A DNA stretch of 64,000 bases, taken from positions 16,282 to 80,281 of the IMG/VR virus record IMGVR_UViG_3300014962_000004. One strand, given 5' to 3'. Below the pieces are notes generated by a model. It saw nothing but the letters and a program-made list of their open reading frames with translations, searched no databases and was not told the DNA's origin. Positions 47,036 through 56,135 of the stretch are shown piece after piece. Position 1 is the stretch's first letter, and each line of letters starts with the position of its first letter. The stretch is from a virus. The position numbers were made by a program, and so were the translations under genes.

Positions 47036-49929
47036 TAGCTTGGCACCTCAGCGGCATTTCGGAACAGATCCTGGCGGTTCGCAATTTCCTGCGCAGTGGC
47101 GCTGGTGAACATGGACACAGCCGTTTGCCATCCAGGCTTCGACGGGGCCATGATCGTCATGGTTGTGGTAAATCCGTTCTCAAAGTCACCGGCGTGAGTT
47201 ACTTCTGCAACATACACCTGCAGTTTGTGTGTAGGCAGATTGACACGCATGCCGGGGAAAATTTCCGGCATAAACGTGGTTTCGATGACCGTCGCGTATT
47301 GCTCGGCCCATTTCTTCATAAAGGTTTGAACGGCCAGCATGAATTCCATCTGACCGGACATGATCGCCGCCATCGACTGGCTCAGGGGGCGAGCGCCGAA
47401 TTTCTCCATGATCTGCTGACCGCTGACCATCCGCTCGCCGGGCACATGCGGGGCAGCAGCGGCCATCCGGGTGAACAACCATTCGTTTTCCACGGTGGCG
47501 ACACCCTTGGTGTTCAACCAACCGGCAATACCGCCACTGGAGGCGTTGAGGGTCGGCGACCCGGCGATGTAGACATGCGTGGCCAATGCGTCATCGTTCA
47601 AGTCAATCTGAACATTCTTCATTTCGATGTCTTCGATGTGCCACACCGCGTCTTTGCCGTCAATGCCGAAATAGTCCGGGTAATAAGCGATGAAGTCGCC
47701 ATTGGGCGCAGATTGGAAATTGCGAAGACCCGCTTGCGAAAAGCTGATGACAGTCTGAATCAGCTGTTCATCGTTGATAAACGCTTTTTCTTCCGTTCCC
47801 GGCGCATTGCCAAGCATGGCGGCAATTTTTCTGCCGTAATCTTGCGCGCCGGGAAAGAACTGATACGTGAACAGGTTACGGGCGATTGGCTCGGTGTGTC
47901 CGGTACCGGTGGTGCCGTTGAGGCCGGTGGTCGACGTACCGGCGGTCACGTTGTTGGCGCGGTTAATGGCCCGGTTGATGTCGAACGGAGCAAACGGGGA
48001 TCCGCCGTATTCGGCTCCGGGCACCCGACGGATCTGGGCGGTCGTCATGTCGAAGTAGATCTCGCGCTCGTGCACCGGCACCCCGAATGTCGATGCTTCG
48101 ACCATCATGTTTCCGCCCGCATACATCGCGACGTGCTCGTTATGCGGGAAGATCAGATCGCCTGGCACCATGTTTTCCAGCGGAACGGGCTGCAAAGAGG
48201 CCAGCTGTGCGTTGGTGTTGTGCACGATATTCAGGCCGATGGAAGCGTAGGCGAACAGCATCAGCCCCGAGCAGTCGAAGCCGTTTGGACCCTCCCCTCC
48301 CCACACGTAAGGTTTGCCGATCTGAGCGCGAGCGCATGACAGCGCACCGGCGGTGTCGTAGGCGGGTCTGCCCGCCGCGATGGAGGCCGACATCGCGCCG
48401 GGGGTTCCGTTGACGGTGGGAATCGACGGAATCGGCGAGCTGGTCGTGCCGGGCAGCGCCGGGGTTGAGACCGATCCGACCGGGGTCGCTCCGGCGTTGA
48501 ATCCGGGGATCGGGTTTCCGTTGTCTTGAGCACCCGCCCCGGCCCCGGTTCCGGATCCAGACCGGATGGCCCGCACCTGCTCGATGGCGATCTGCTCGTG
48601 CTTTTTGTAGTTGGAGCCGTCTGAGTATGCCGACCGTTGCACAGCCTGGCAAGCGGCGGCGCGGTCCATGTTGCGCCACTCCAGGCGGTTCAGCGCCTGC
48701 AGAAACATCTGGGTGCTGGCCTTGACGTTCATCCGCTGCCGGACATCGCCCCACTCGCCGAAGTTCTGCTGCTGGTACAGCCCGACTGACGTGCCGTCCG
48801 GAGAGATGAAGCCGGGATCCGGGTTGTAGTTGAACGATTCCGGGACAGCCCGATTGGCGTACATGTGCCAGTTGGATTCGGCGGCAATGGTCATGAAGCA
48901 GTGCACGGCGGCATCGTCTTTCAGCGCCGCGTCAGTCCAGTTCTTACCGACCTGTTGCAGCGATTCCCACGCTTGCTGGTCGCGCTGATCTTTGCCGCCC
49001 AGCGCCGACCCGGCAACACCTTGGGCGGCGGCGATCTGAGCGCTGTTCGGCCCCATGCCCATTTCGTCGACGGCCTTAATGACTTCCAGCATGCGCTCCG
49101 GCTGGGTCAGTGCGTAGCCGCCCATCGTTACGCCCTGCTGCATGCCAGCAGCCTTACCCACACCCAGGCTGGTGTCGCCCTCGCCGAGAATCAGTTTCTT
49201 GAATTCCTCGATGTTGGCATTGTCTCCGGGAGTCATCTGCCTGAGCTGTTGCTCCATGATCTCGAAGAATCGAACCGGGAACCGTTGAATGTGAATGTTT
49301 TTCGGATCCCACTTACCGACCAGCACCAGCAGGCGGCGCAGCAGCGAGCCGAGACCGGCATCGACGATGGATTCGCCGTTCTGCTGCTCTACCTGCGCGG
49401 CGGTGATCTGAGAAAAGATTTCCTGCGAGGCGGGAAGGGCCGGATCCCACCAGGTGTTCATCAGCCGCTTGAGCGTGCACGACGCGCGGAAGCTGACAGT
49501 GCCGGGATAAAGCTGTACGTGCGGCACGCTATCGAGGTATCCGGAGAACACCTGCACCCACTCGACGCGCTTGAGCCAGATGATGACCCGGTCCATACGC
49601 TCAAACAACTGGTTATAGCGCAATTTTTTGGGGTCGTTCGACGCAGCCTTGTTCGACAGCCGGAATACCGCCGAGGACACACCGTTTTCCACGCGGCGAA
49701 TCGACCATGCGACTACGTCGTTGGACACGTCGTACTGCTTGTTGCCCCGAGCGATGTAGATCCGAACATCTGGCGAGTACACCAGCGTTCTCATGGGTGG
49801 AGGGCTGGTGGGGTCGATGTTGATTACATTCTCGGCGTTCACCGTTTGTTGTGCCGACGGATCAGCACCATTAATGATGTTAGTGTTCGGCCCCGCGTTG
49901 CTCAGTGCCGATGTGACGGGATCGGTCAC
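47035..49929 (-). CDS. Tail-associated lysin and hub protein with lysozyme-like and NlpC/P60 domains, 964 aa
   Basis: Residues 50-160 resemble a tail-hub domain. Residues about 335-456 form a lytic-transglycosylase-like domain with a catalytic Glu candidate in IAAESNWHMY (E351), followed by SVGLYQQQNFGEWGD. A Gly/Pro-rich linker leads to an NlpC/P60 endopeptidase (about 525-640) with YVWGGEGPNGFDCSGLM (C553) and HNEHVAMYAGG (H599). The C-terminal part returns to hub-like beta structure. Two peptidoglycan-cleaving activities on one virion protein would open the wall for genome entry. GTG at 49929 overlaps the next gene as GTGA. Confidence 0.82.
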   Translation of the reverse strand: MTDPVTSALSNAGPNTNIINGADPSAQQTVNAENVINIDPTSPPPMRTLVYSPDVRIYIARGNKQYDVSNDVVAWSIRRVENGVSSAVFRLSNKAASNDPKKLRYNQLFERMDRVIIWLKRVEWVQVFSGYLDSVPHVQLYPGTVSFRASCTLKRLMNTWWDPALPASQEIFSQITAAQVEQQNGESIVDAGLGSLLRRLLVLVGKWDPKNIHIQRFPVRFFEIMEQQLRQMTPGDNANIEEFKKLILGEGDTSLGVGKAAGMQQGVTMGGYALTQPERMLEVIKAVDEMGMGPNSAQIAAAQGVAGSALGGKDQRDQQAWESLQQVGKNWTDAALKDDAAVHCFMTIAAESNWHMYANRAVPESFNYNPDPGFISPDGTSVGLYQQQNFGEWGDVRQRMNVKASTQMFLQALNRLEWRNMDRAAACQAVQRSAYSDGSNYKKHEQIAIEQVRAIRSGSGTGAGAGAQDNGNPIPGFNAGATPVGSVSTPALPGTTSSPIPSIPTVNGTPGAMSASIAAGRPAYDTAGALSCARAQIGKPYVWGGEGPNGFDCSGLMLFAYASIGLNIVHNTNAQLASLQPVPLENMVPGDLIFPHNEHVAMYAGGNMMVEASTFGVPVHEREIYFDMTTAQIRRVPGAEYGGSPFAPFDINRAINRANNVTAGTSTTGLNGTTGTGHTEPIARNLFTYQFFPGAQDYGRKIAAMLGNAPGTEEKAFINDEQLIQTVISFSQAGLRNFQSAPNGDFIAYYPDYFGIDGKDAVWHIEDIEMKNVQIDLNDDALATHVYIAGSPTLNASSGGIAGWLNTKGVATVENEWLFTRMAAAAPHVPGERMVSGQQIMEKFGARPLSQSMAAIMSGQMEFMLAVQTFMKKWAEQYATVIETTFMPEIFPGMRVNLPTHKLQVYVAEVTHAGDFENGFTTTMTIMAPSKPGWQTAVSMFTSATAQEIANRQDLFRNAAEVPS

Positions 49930-50519
49930 GGTCGCCTCACGTAATTCGCGATGGTGTCTGCCGTGTTGATGAACGAATTGATGACCGTGTTCAGCGGCGG
50001 AGTCGGAAGCTGAAACGAGCTGCTTACGTCAGAGGGTCCGGCAACGTATGCCGAAATCTCTTGTCCGACAATGCTGAAGAAGTCATTGCCCAAGCTGTAC
50101 GCGTAAGTCTGCTCGCTCATCAGAGAGTCCAGCAACGCCACGCCGAACGTCACGCGCGGCGCGTACTCGAAGCGCGCTTCGCGTCCCGGCATGGATACGA
50201 TGTAGCCCGTCCACCCGTTGATGTTGCGCTCCGGCCAGTCGAGTCGGATCTTCCCGCCGTTGGCGTTGGCGCTGGTGTACTTGTCGCTGAGGGTGTTGAG
50301 CTGATGCTCGCGCACGAAATCGCGGAACTTGTGATGGTCGTCGATGGACGGAAACTGCACGGTGAACTGAATGTCAGGCTGCCCAGCGCGAATCGGGAAG
50401 TGATGCGCCATGCTTCGGGTCTGAGTTGAAGAGATGCTGGCCGACATGGGTGACCGGAACTGCGTGACGTTCAGCTCGAACCGGTGATTTTCGTGGCCTT
50501 TGAGAATCAGTCGTGACAT
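49926..50519 (-). CDS. Tail or baseplate hub protein, 197 aa
   Basis: Begins MSRLILKGHENHRFELNV and contains HHFPIRAGQPDIQFTVQFPS and YAPRVTFGVALLD, a beta-rich pattern typical of tail tube-to-hub adaptor proteins. Position between the tape-measure block and the tail lysin supports this. Family not named with confidence. Confidence 0.5.
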   Translation of the reverse strand: MSRLILKGHENHRFELNVTQFRSPMSASISSTQTRSMAHHFPIRAGQPDIQFTVQFPSIDDHHKFRDFVREHQLNTLSDKYTSANANGGKIRLDWPERNINGWTGYIVSMPGREARFEYAPRVTFGVALLDSLMSEQTYAYSLGNDFFSIVGQEISAYVAGPSDVSSSFQLPTPPLNTVINSFINTADTIANYVRRP

Positions 50520-50522
50520 GGC

Positions 50523-50693
50523 TCAGACACCCGGCTCGTCGGGCTTGCGCATCGGAAGCGTGCTGTCGTCGCCGCTGGTGGGGTAAAACATCCCCCACTC
50601 GTAAGACCAACCCATGCCGCCGATGTCCCACGACAGCTTCCAGTCCAGATTGACCGGGCGCGAGATCGGAGTGTTGCTGACGAAATCCGCCAC
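50523..50693 (-). CDS. Small tail protein, 56 aa
   Basis: VADFVSNTPISRPVNLDWKL then SWDIGGMGWSYEWGMFYPT, rich in Trp, Gly and Asp. GTG at 50693 lies two bases after the upstream stop, and the gene ends just before the next ATG. The clean fit between neighbours and sensible composition support it. Function unknown, presumably structural. Confidence 0.6.
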   Translation of the reverse strand: MADFVSNTPISRPVNLDWKLSWDIGGMGWSYEWGMFYPTSGDDSTLPMRKPDEPGV

Positions 50694-50695
50694 GA

Positions 50696-51379
50696 TCAGT
50701 TACCTCCGTTGATGAGCGAATCGACGAAACCTTGAGCCTGGGTGACTGGGTTGGGCAGGTATTCCTGCAGATTGGTGACGCTGGTGTTCTGGATGAGCTG
50801 AGTGACCGGACCCATGTCGATGGCAAACCCGTTCTGGTTGGCGTTGCCCATAGGGTCGTTGTATTTATCGCGACGGAATCCGATGCCGTCTTTGAGTCGA
50901 CGCATCTCGGCGGACAGCGTATTGCGGCTGATGAGTCCGGTGATGTCTTCTTGAACCTTCATCGTGACTTCGAATTCGCGCAGCACTTCTTCGACCGCGT
51001 CGGCGAATGGAATCGACACGATGTAGGCGTTGAATTTCCAACCCCGCGTGGTGTATTCGAACGTGGCTGGAACACCGCTGCGCTGAGCGATCATGATGTC
51101 GCGCATAAACAGCGCCACCTGGTTCATGTAATCCCATCGCCCGTTGCCGCAATCGGCCTTAAAGCTGAAGTCGTCGATGCGGGTGCCGAGAAGCTGGATT
51201 ACCCGGCCACCGTAGGTCTGGTCGACACGTTTGTTGAGCGTGTACGACCAGTTGAATTCTTTTGGGTTAGAGCGGAACCGCAGCGAACCGACGGCTGGAT
51301 GGTACAGACTGGCGATGCCTTTTTCGCCGTAGGCGAGCGGCGGAGTCTTCTGCGGGAATTGATAATTGCCAAACGCCAT
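50696..51379 (-). CDS. Tail or baseplate protein, 227 aa
   Basis: A beta-rich protein (FRSNPKEFNWSYTLNKRVD, VIQLLGTRIDDFSFKADC, TFEYTTRGWKFNAYIVS) with a helical C-terminus. Similar in style to tail-end or hub components that follow the tape measure in contractile phages. ATG at 51379. Not assigned to a family. Confidence 0.5.
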   Translation of the reverse strand: MAFGNYQFPQKTPPLAYGEKGIASLYHPAVGSLRFRSNPKEFNWSYTLNKRVDQTYGGRVIQLLGTRIDDFSFKADCGNGRWDYMNQVALFMRDIMIAQRSGVPATFEYTTRGWKFNAYIVSIPFADAVEEVLREFEVTMKVQEDITGLISRNTLSAEMRRLKDGIGFRRDKYNDPMGNANQNGFAIDMGPVTQLIQNTSVTNLQEYLPNPVTQAQGFVDSLINGGN

Positions 51380-53674
51380 TTACGCCATCCTTCCTCCCGA
51401 CGCAGGGAACGCGTCGTAGGCATGCATGTACGTCGGATCTCCCGGCGGAGCGTTGTTCAGTTGCGACGAACCGTGTCCGGCCAAAGCGGCCTTCTGCTGT
51501 CCGGTGAGCTGAATGTACTGCGGTGCCGTCACCCGCCCCTGTTGGTCGACGGTGATTCTCACTTCGCCGCTGACCTGGCTTGTGGTGCTGACCAGCGTGG
51601 CATCCTGAGATCCCCTGGCCGGGATGGGCGGCGCTGCGTAGCCGGACGGCGTGAAGGTGCCCGCTCCACGTCCTGCGCCCTCGAAACTGTCGGAAGTACC
51701 GGCGGCATTTTCTGACGGGCTGTAGCTGGGATGGTTGGCGGTCCAGTCTTTGTCCGCCGGGCTGGAAGACGTGCTGCCGTCCCCACCGCGCCCCTGGAAT
51801 GAACCGCCTCGGGTTTCGGTCTTGCCTTGCCGTGCAATTTTACGGTTAGCTTTTTTGGTAGGACTTTCTTCTCCCGTTACCGAGTCGTATAGCGCCTCAG
51901 CCTGAACGAAAGTAAGCTCAACGCCATACCCCTGCATCAGTGACATGAATTGCCCGACGCGGTCAATTTTGTCCGGGAATCCGGTCACAAAACCGGCCAC
52001 CATCTTGGCCACGACTTCCAGGATTTCGTCCTGGTCGTATCCGGCCTCGTTAAGAGCCTTACCCGCCACTCCGGGAAGATGCGCAGGCAGCCCAAGCTGC
52101 TGTGCCGCCATGACGTTGAGCATGTCGCTGTTGGCTACCTGGTTAGTAATTCCGGTGATGCTGTCGCGCAATGCCAGCTTGTCGCCGTACCCCTCTTGCA
52201 GGCCGATGGCAGCGCGGTTGATGCTTTCCGGGTCGTAACCCTTCTGCGCCAAATTGTCGGTCAGTTCTTGAAGCTGTTCGGCTCGTTTCGGCAGCGATGC
52301 GCCGCCCTCGGCGGACAGCTCCTTCATGGTGTTGAGTGTCTGAGACAAGTCTTTCTTGATCTTGCCCTGATCGTCACCCTCTGACAGCCCCAGCGCCTGA
52401 GCCTTCATCAGCTCCATCGACTGGCCCATCGAGATGCCCAACTCCTTAAAGTTGGAGATCATGAAGTCTTGGACGGTGTCGTAGTTGTCGCCCCGGAAAC
52501 CTTCCTTGAGGGCCATCTGCATGGCCTGGCGGGCCTGCTGGGTGGTGATGAACGGGTTGAGGGCCATGATGCGGGCCTGAGCCTCGTACTTCATGCCCGT
52601 CATGTAGTCGCCGCCCTGCACCGAGCCGAGCTGCTGGAATTCTGTGACGCGCTCGCCGATGTTTTGGGCAGCGTTGAAAGCCATCAACCCAGCGCCGAGA
52701 ACGCCGGTGGTTTTCGCCACCGGACCCAGTGAACTCCAGGCGTTTTTGGCAAGACCACCGACACTCATGCCGTCTGGCATCCAGCCGCCGCCGCCAACGC
52801 CCTTGCTGGCCCACCCAAGCCCCTTGGCAAGCTTGGAAAGACGGCCACCTTTTCCGCCGTCCATTTCGTTGGCGAATTCTTGGCCTCTGCCCAGGTAGTA
52901 AGAAGCCTTTTCCGCCATAGTCGCGTCGGGGCCGGGTTCTGCCGGGCTGGCCGGGTCCGGTCCACCTCCGCTGGGGGCACCACCTTTAGTGGGATCCGGG
53001 GCGCTTGAGCTGGCCCTGTCCTTGCCGGTGGGTTGGGGAGATTTCGACGAATCTGAACCGTCGCCCTTGCCGGAGTCCTGGCCCTTGATTCGCCCCATGA
53101 CGTTGGCGACACCCGCGCCCAACGCGCCCAGCAATGCCGGGTTGACGGCCCGTCCTCGCGCCGACTCCATGTTCGCCGCCAGGCCCGGATCCTCGCGTTC
53201 GATCCGCTCGGCCTGCGCGGCCCCCTGCTGCGGGGTCATGCCGCCGCCGGGCATGCCGTAGCCGTAACCCATTCCGGCGTTTACGCCTTGCCACGGGTTG
53301 ACGTAGCCTGCCGGGGCGGCGGTCGAATAACCACCGCCAGGAGCGCCAGCAGGGCCACCCGCGCCACTGAAAGCTGCCCCGCCGCCGATCTCGTTCTGTA
53401 GGTACGACTGACGTTCCAGCAGCGTGATCTGGGCGCGCAGCGCCTCATTGGCCCGCTCGGTGATGTCAGGGATCTCGTTGAGGTATTCGAGCCAGTCCGA
53501 CTGCGCGCGGGCGATGGCCTCCAACTGGACGCGCATCGCGCCCATCGCCTGCGAAAGCTGACCGATGTCGTTGAGCGCCTGGCCGGGGATGTCGAAGCTG
53601 ACGCGGGCGATGACGGAGTCGTCGGTGTACTCGAACCCTCCGACGTTATCGGGCGATGTCATGCCTACAACCAC
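51380..53674 (-). CDS. Tape measure protein, about 760 aa
   Basis: Position after the frameshifted chaperone, large size and helical composition identify it. Residues about 36-95 form a coiled-coil-like helix (MGAMRVQLEAIARAQSDWLE). A long Gly/Pro/Ser-rich linker (100-270) follows, then a hydrophobic patch (TTGVLGAGLMAFNAAQNIG) and alternating helices to the C-terminus. Tape measures set tail length at about 1.5 angstrom per residue, so this implies a tail of roughly 110 nm. Start at GTG 53674 or ATG 53662; the latter is cleaner, two bases after the chaperone stop. Confidence 0.75.
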   Translation of the reverse strand: MVVGMTSPDNVGGFEYTDDSVIARVSFDIPGQALNDIGQLSQAMGAMRVQLEAIARAQSDWLEYLNEIPDITERANEALRAQITLLERQSYLQNEIGGGAAFSGAGGPAGAPGGGYSTAAPAGYVNPWQGVNAGMGYGYGMPGGGMTPQQGAAQAERIEREDPGLAANMESARGRAVNPALLGALGAGVANVMGRIKGQDSGKGDGSDSSKSPQPTGKDRASSSAPDPTKGGAPSGGGPDPASPAEPGPDATMAEKASYYLGRGQEFANEMDGGKGGRLSKLAKGLGWASKGVGGGGWMPDGMSVGGLAKNAWSSLGPVAKTTGVLGAGLMAFNAAQNIGERVTEFQQLGSVQGGDYMTGMKYEAQARIMALNPFITTQQARQAMQMALKEGFRGDNYDTVQDFMISNFKELGISMGQSMELMKAQALGLSEGDDQGKIKKDLSQTLNTMKELSAEGGASLPKRAEQLQELTDNLAQKGYDPESINRAAIGLQEGYGDKLALRDSITGITNQVANSDMLNVMAAQQLGLPAHLPGVAGKALNEAGYDQDEILEVVAKMVAGFVTGFPDKIDRVGQFMSLMQGYGVELTFVQAEALYDSVTGEESPTKKANRKIARQGKTETRGGSFQGRGGDGSTSSSPADKDWTANHPSYSPSENAAGTSDSFEGAGRGAGTFTPSGYAAPPIPARGSQDATLVSTTSQVSGEVRITVDQQGRVTAPQYIQLTGQQKAALAGHGSSQLNNAPPGDPTYMHAYDAFPASGGRMA

Positions 53675-54596
53675 CCCTCTTCTTCACTCATCGCGTCGAA
53701 CACTTGCGCGCCGGTCATGGTGCGCCGGTTTTCCAGACGCTCGAAGTACGCGTCCAACTCGTCAACGTCGTCTACTACTTCTTCTACATCCCTCCCGGCA
53801 ATGGTGAGAGGTTCGGGCGCGAAGTGACCGGCCAGGAATAGCTCTTGGTATCGGCCCGGCTCCAGATACCAGGTCTGCCGCTGCAGCATGTCCTCGGTGT
53901 CCTGGATCTGGATCCGCCGGTTCATGCCAATCGCGTACCGCAACGCCCACTTCTGGAAGGCGTTGAGGTTACGCTGGCTCAGCAGCCCCTGGTGGAAGGC
54001 TAGACGGATCTCGGATTCGGTGAGGTCGTCTAGCCGGGAAGTTTTCCCAGTTTGATGGCCAGCTCTGCGAATTCCCGCTCCAAGTCCATGATTGCCTGGT
54101 AGATCTGGCTCACCACGACGGGGTAAAACTCCTGCACCGCCGCCACACTCTTGTCGAAGATCTCGTCCTCGCTGGTGATCTCGCGCAGATCCCGGAACAG
54201 CGGGCTGCCCTGAACCTCGCGGATCCCGGCGGCGCACACGGCCACCTGGTAGGCCCGCTGGAATCCGAGCTGAGTATCGCTGTATTTCTTGGTGAACAGA
54301 CCGATCCGCATCTCGTCGGCGGTGTTGAGGGTCTGGATGACCACCGGGTGGCCCATGACGGTGATGGTCTTGGAGCGTCGCCCGCACGTCATCAACGAAG
54401 CGAAATCGCGGCGCTCTTCGGCGGTCAGCTCGGTGACTTCCACCTTTTCCGGCGCGGCAATCTCGTCTTCGACGACGGCGGTCTCGTCGGCAACGATGCG
54501 ACGATCTTCGACGAACGGTGTGGGTGGGGCCAGCTCCGGATCGACGGCGGGGTCGACCGGGGCTTCGTCTACTGACAGTTGTTCACTAGCGTTCAT
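53665..54596 (-). CDS. Tail assembly chaperone, -1 frameshift fusion product (310 aa)
   Basis: The zero frame (185 codons from 54596) runs through the GGGAAAA slippery heptamer; a -1 shift there continues into a 125-residue extension (TSRLDDLTESEIRLAFHQGL... ending SEEEGWL) instead of the TAG at 54030. Many tailed phages make short and long chaperone forms this way, between the tube and tape-measure genes, and this gene sits exactly there. The extension is helical and acidic, as expected for a tape-measure-binding chaperone. Confidence 0.8.
54030..54596 (-). CDS. Tail assembly chaperone, unshifted product, 188 aa
   Basis: The abundant short form. It has an acidic N-terminus (SVDEAPVDPAVDPELAPP) and a helical body (REIDEIFDKSVAAVQEF-type segments), and ends IKLGKLPG. 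Encoded directly upstream of the tape measure. ATG at 54596. Confidence 0.8.
   Translation of the reverse strand: MNASEQLSVDEAPVDPAVDPELAPPTPFVEDRRIVADETAVVEDEIAAPEKVEVTELTAEERRDFASLMTCGRRSKTITVMGHPVVIQTLNTADEMRIGLFTKKYSDTQLGFQRAYQVAVCAAGIREVQGSPLFRDLREITSEDEIFDKSVAAVQEFYPVVVSQIYQAIMDLEREFAELAIKLGKLPG
54042..54048 (-). promoter_or_regulatory. Programmed -1 ribosomal frameshift site (GGGAAAA)
   Basis: In the zero frame it reads CTG GGA AAA CTT, a canonical X-XXY-YYZ heptamer. The -1 reading GGG AAA ACT leads into the downstream half of the chaperone. It lies four codons before the zero-frame stop, as usual for this gene in tailed phages. Confidence 0.8.
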
Positions 54597-54614
54597 GCTT
54601 ACTTTCCCTTGTGA

Positions 54615-55607
54615 CTAGAGGAGATGAATGTTGCGAGGCTCCTCGGTGGAATACTGGCCGTCCGCCCAGCGGACTTTGACACTATTACTGACCGGATCTA
54701 AACCGATGACGGTTCCGTTGATGTTGCTTCCGGGTCGCCATTCCAGACCAACCTGGTGGCCGATCTGATAACCGCCACCTAGCGGCATCTGCTGCGGCAT
54801 GAGGTCGGCGGTGCGGTAATGGCCGTCTTTGTCGTACCAGGTCGACTTCAGTTCGTCCATGCAAGGCCAGCAGAACATGCCCTTGTAGTCGTCTCCGATA
54901 CTGACGTGGTTGACCTCGCCGTGGTCGGTGGCGAAATGACCGCAATTCTGGCATTGGTTGCGGCCCAAGAGACTTGGGTGCAGCGGGTCTCCGTCTCGGG
55001 GGATTTCACTTTGAGGTTCGCCCTGAGCCAGCTGTTCGTCGATCCGCTTCATGATGTCGTCGTAAGACATCTCAGCGGCAATTTTTGAGCTGTTTTTGCG
55101 GTGAGAGTCGCATTTACGGCAGGATCCCTCGGCGCACGGCTCGGTACCCGGCACCCGCTCGTAGCCTTCCCAGCATTCGCACTTGCCCTTGGCCTGCCGC
55201 ACAGCGGCGGCACGGTCAAAAGGGTGGCGACCACTCCCCCGACGCGCTTCGCGGGGATCGACGAAATTCTCGGGAATGTAGCGATGCGGATCGTGATTTT
55301 CCAACGAGTAGTCGTAGTCGTCGTAGTCGTCGCCCTCGTACTCGTCGGCTTCGGCCTCGGCGCGGGTCGGCACAATGCGACGAGGATCCTCCTCCGGGAA
55401 GCCGTCGACGCGGGGGTCGTACTCGTCCGGGTAGTGCATCCCCGCTTCGCGCGTGTTCAGCAAGCCTCCGGTGATGCGCGGGCCGGTCGTGTTGATCAGC
55501 CCGGCAAGACCTTTCGGCAGATCGTAGCTCTCGCGATCCCGCGCCCACCGGGGGCTGGTATCGAAAGCCGCGAACTGCTCGCTCTGGCGCTGAATCGGCA
55601 TGGACAT
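54615..55607 (-). CDS. Zn-ribbon protein with a Tudor/KOW-like tail, 330 aa
   Basis: Two cysteine clusters are visible: C143, C145, C158, C163, C166 and C219, C222, C246, C249 (CQNCGHF, then FCWPCMDE). The N-terminal third is acidic and disordered. The last 50 residues (VGLEWRPGSNINGTVIGLD, then VRWADGQYST) look like a small beta-barrel. The location between tube and chaperone is unusual for such a protein. It may be an assembly factor. ATG at 55607 with AGGAG upstream. Confidence 0.55.
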   Translation of the reverse strand: MSMPIQRQSEQFAAFDTSPRWARDRESYDLPKGLAGLINTTGPRITGGLLNTREAGMHYPDEYDPRVDGFPEEDPRRIVPTRAEAEADEYEGDDYDDYDYSLENHDPHRYIPENFVDPREARRGSGRHPFDRAAAVRQAKGKCECWEGYERVPGTEPCAEGSCRKCDSHRKNSSKIAAEMSYDDIMKRIDEQLAQGEPQSEIPRDGDPLHPSLLGRNQCQNCGHFATDHGEVNHVSIGDDYKGMFCWPCMDELKSTWYDKDGHYRTADLMPQQMPLGGGYQIGHQVGLEWRPGSNINGTVIGLDPVSNSVKVRWADGQYSTEEPRNIHLL

Positions 55608-55615
55608 CAGGACTC

Positions 55616-56083
55616 CTAGACGATGGTCGTCTTGATGTACTGCATGGTGATGGTCTTCGGCAGGGTCATGGTGCCGATGTTGAGCTGCTCACCCTCGTCG
55701 ATGTCGGTCAGCACGCAGCCGTGGTAGACGCGAGCACGAATGATGCCCGACGGCGACTTTATGAGCTTGCGGCACGACACCTCACCCATCTGGATCTGCC
55801 GCTTCAGCACCTCAAGCAAGTTGTTGGTGCCTTCGAGGCCGGGAAGCCGCGACCAGACCGGCTCGTTCCACAATTCGTAGAAGGTGCAGCGGAGGGTGCC
55901 CGCACCCACCGCCTGCGAGGTCACGATCTCCTGCGGAGTCTCGTCGTCGATGGCCTGCACCACCTGAGCGCCAGCCACCGGCTGCGGCGGGGTGTCCTGC
56001 AGGGTCTGCAGGTAGGCCAGCCGGGTGCCCCGGAAAGTCATGGTGGTAAACCCGGCTCCACCAATTCTGGTTTTTGACTCCAC
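55616..56083 (-). CDS. Tail tube protein, 155 aa
   Basis: Encoded directly after the sheath, as in most contractile phages. Beta-rich with a typical ending (GTMTLPKTITMQYIKTTI). Tube subunits stack as hexamers inside the sheath. GTG at 56083 with GAGGAGG upstream. Confidence 0.75.
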   Translation of the reverse strand: MESKTRIGGAGFTTMTFRGTRLAYLQTLQDTPPQPVAGAQVVQAIDDETPQEIVTSQAVGAGTLRCTFYELWNEPVWSRLPGLEGTNNLLEVLKRQIQMGEVSCRKLIKSPSGIIRARVYHGCVLTDIDEGEQLNIGTMTLPKTITMQYIKTTIV

Positions 56084-56135
56084 CGGTGGTCACCTCCTCA
56101 TACTAGATGTGTTGTGCGACTTGATATTTGGTTGT

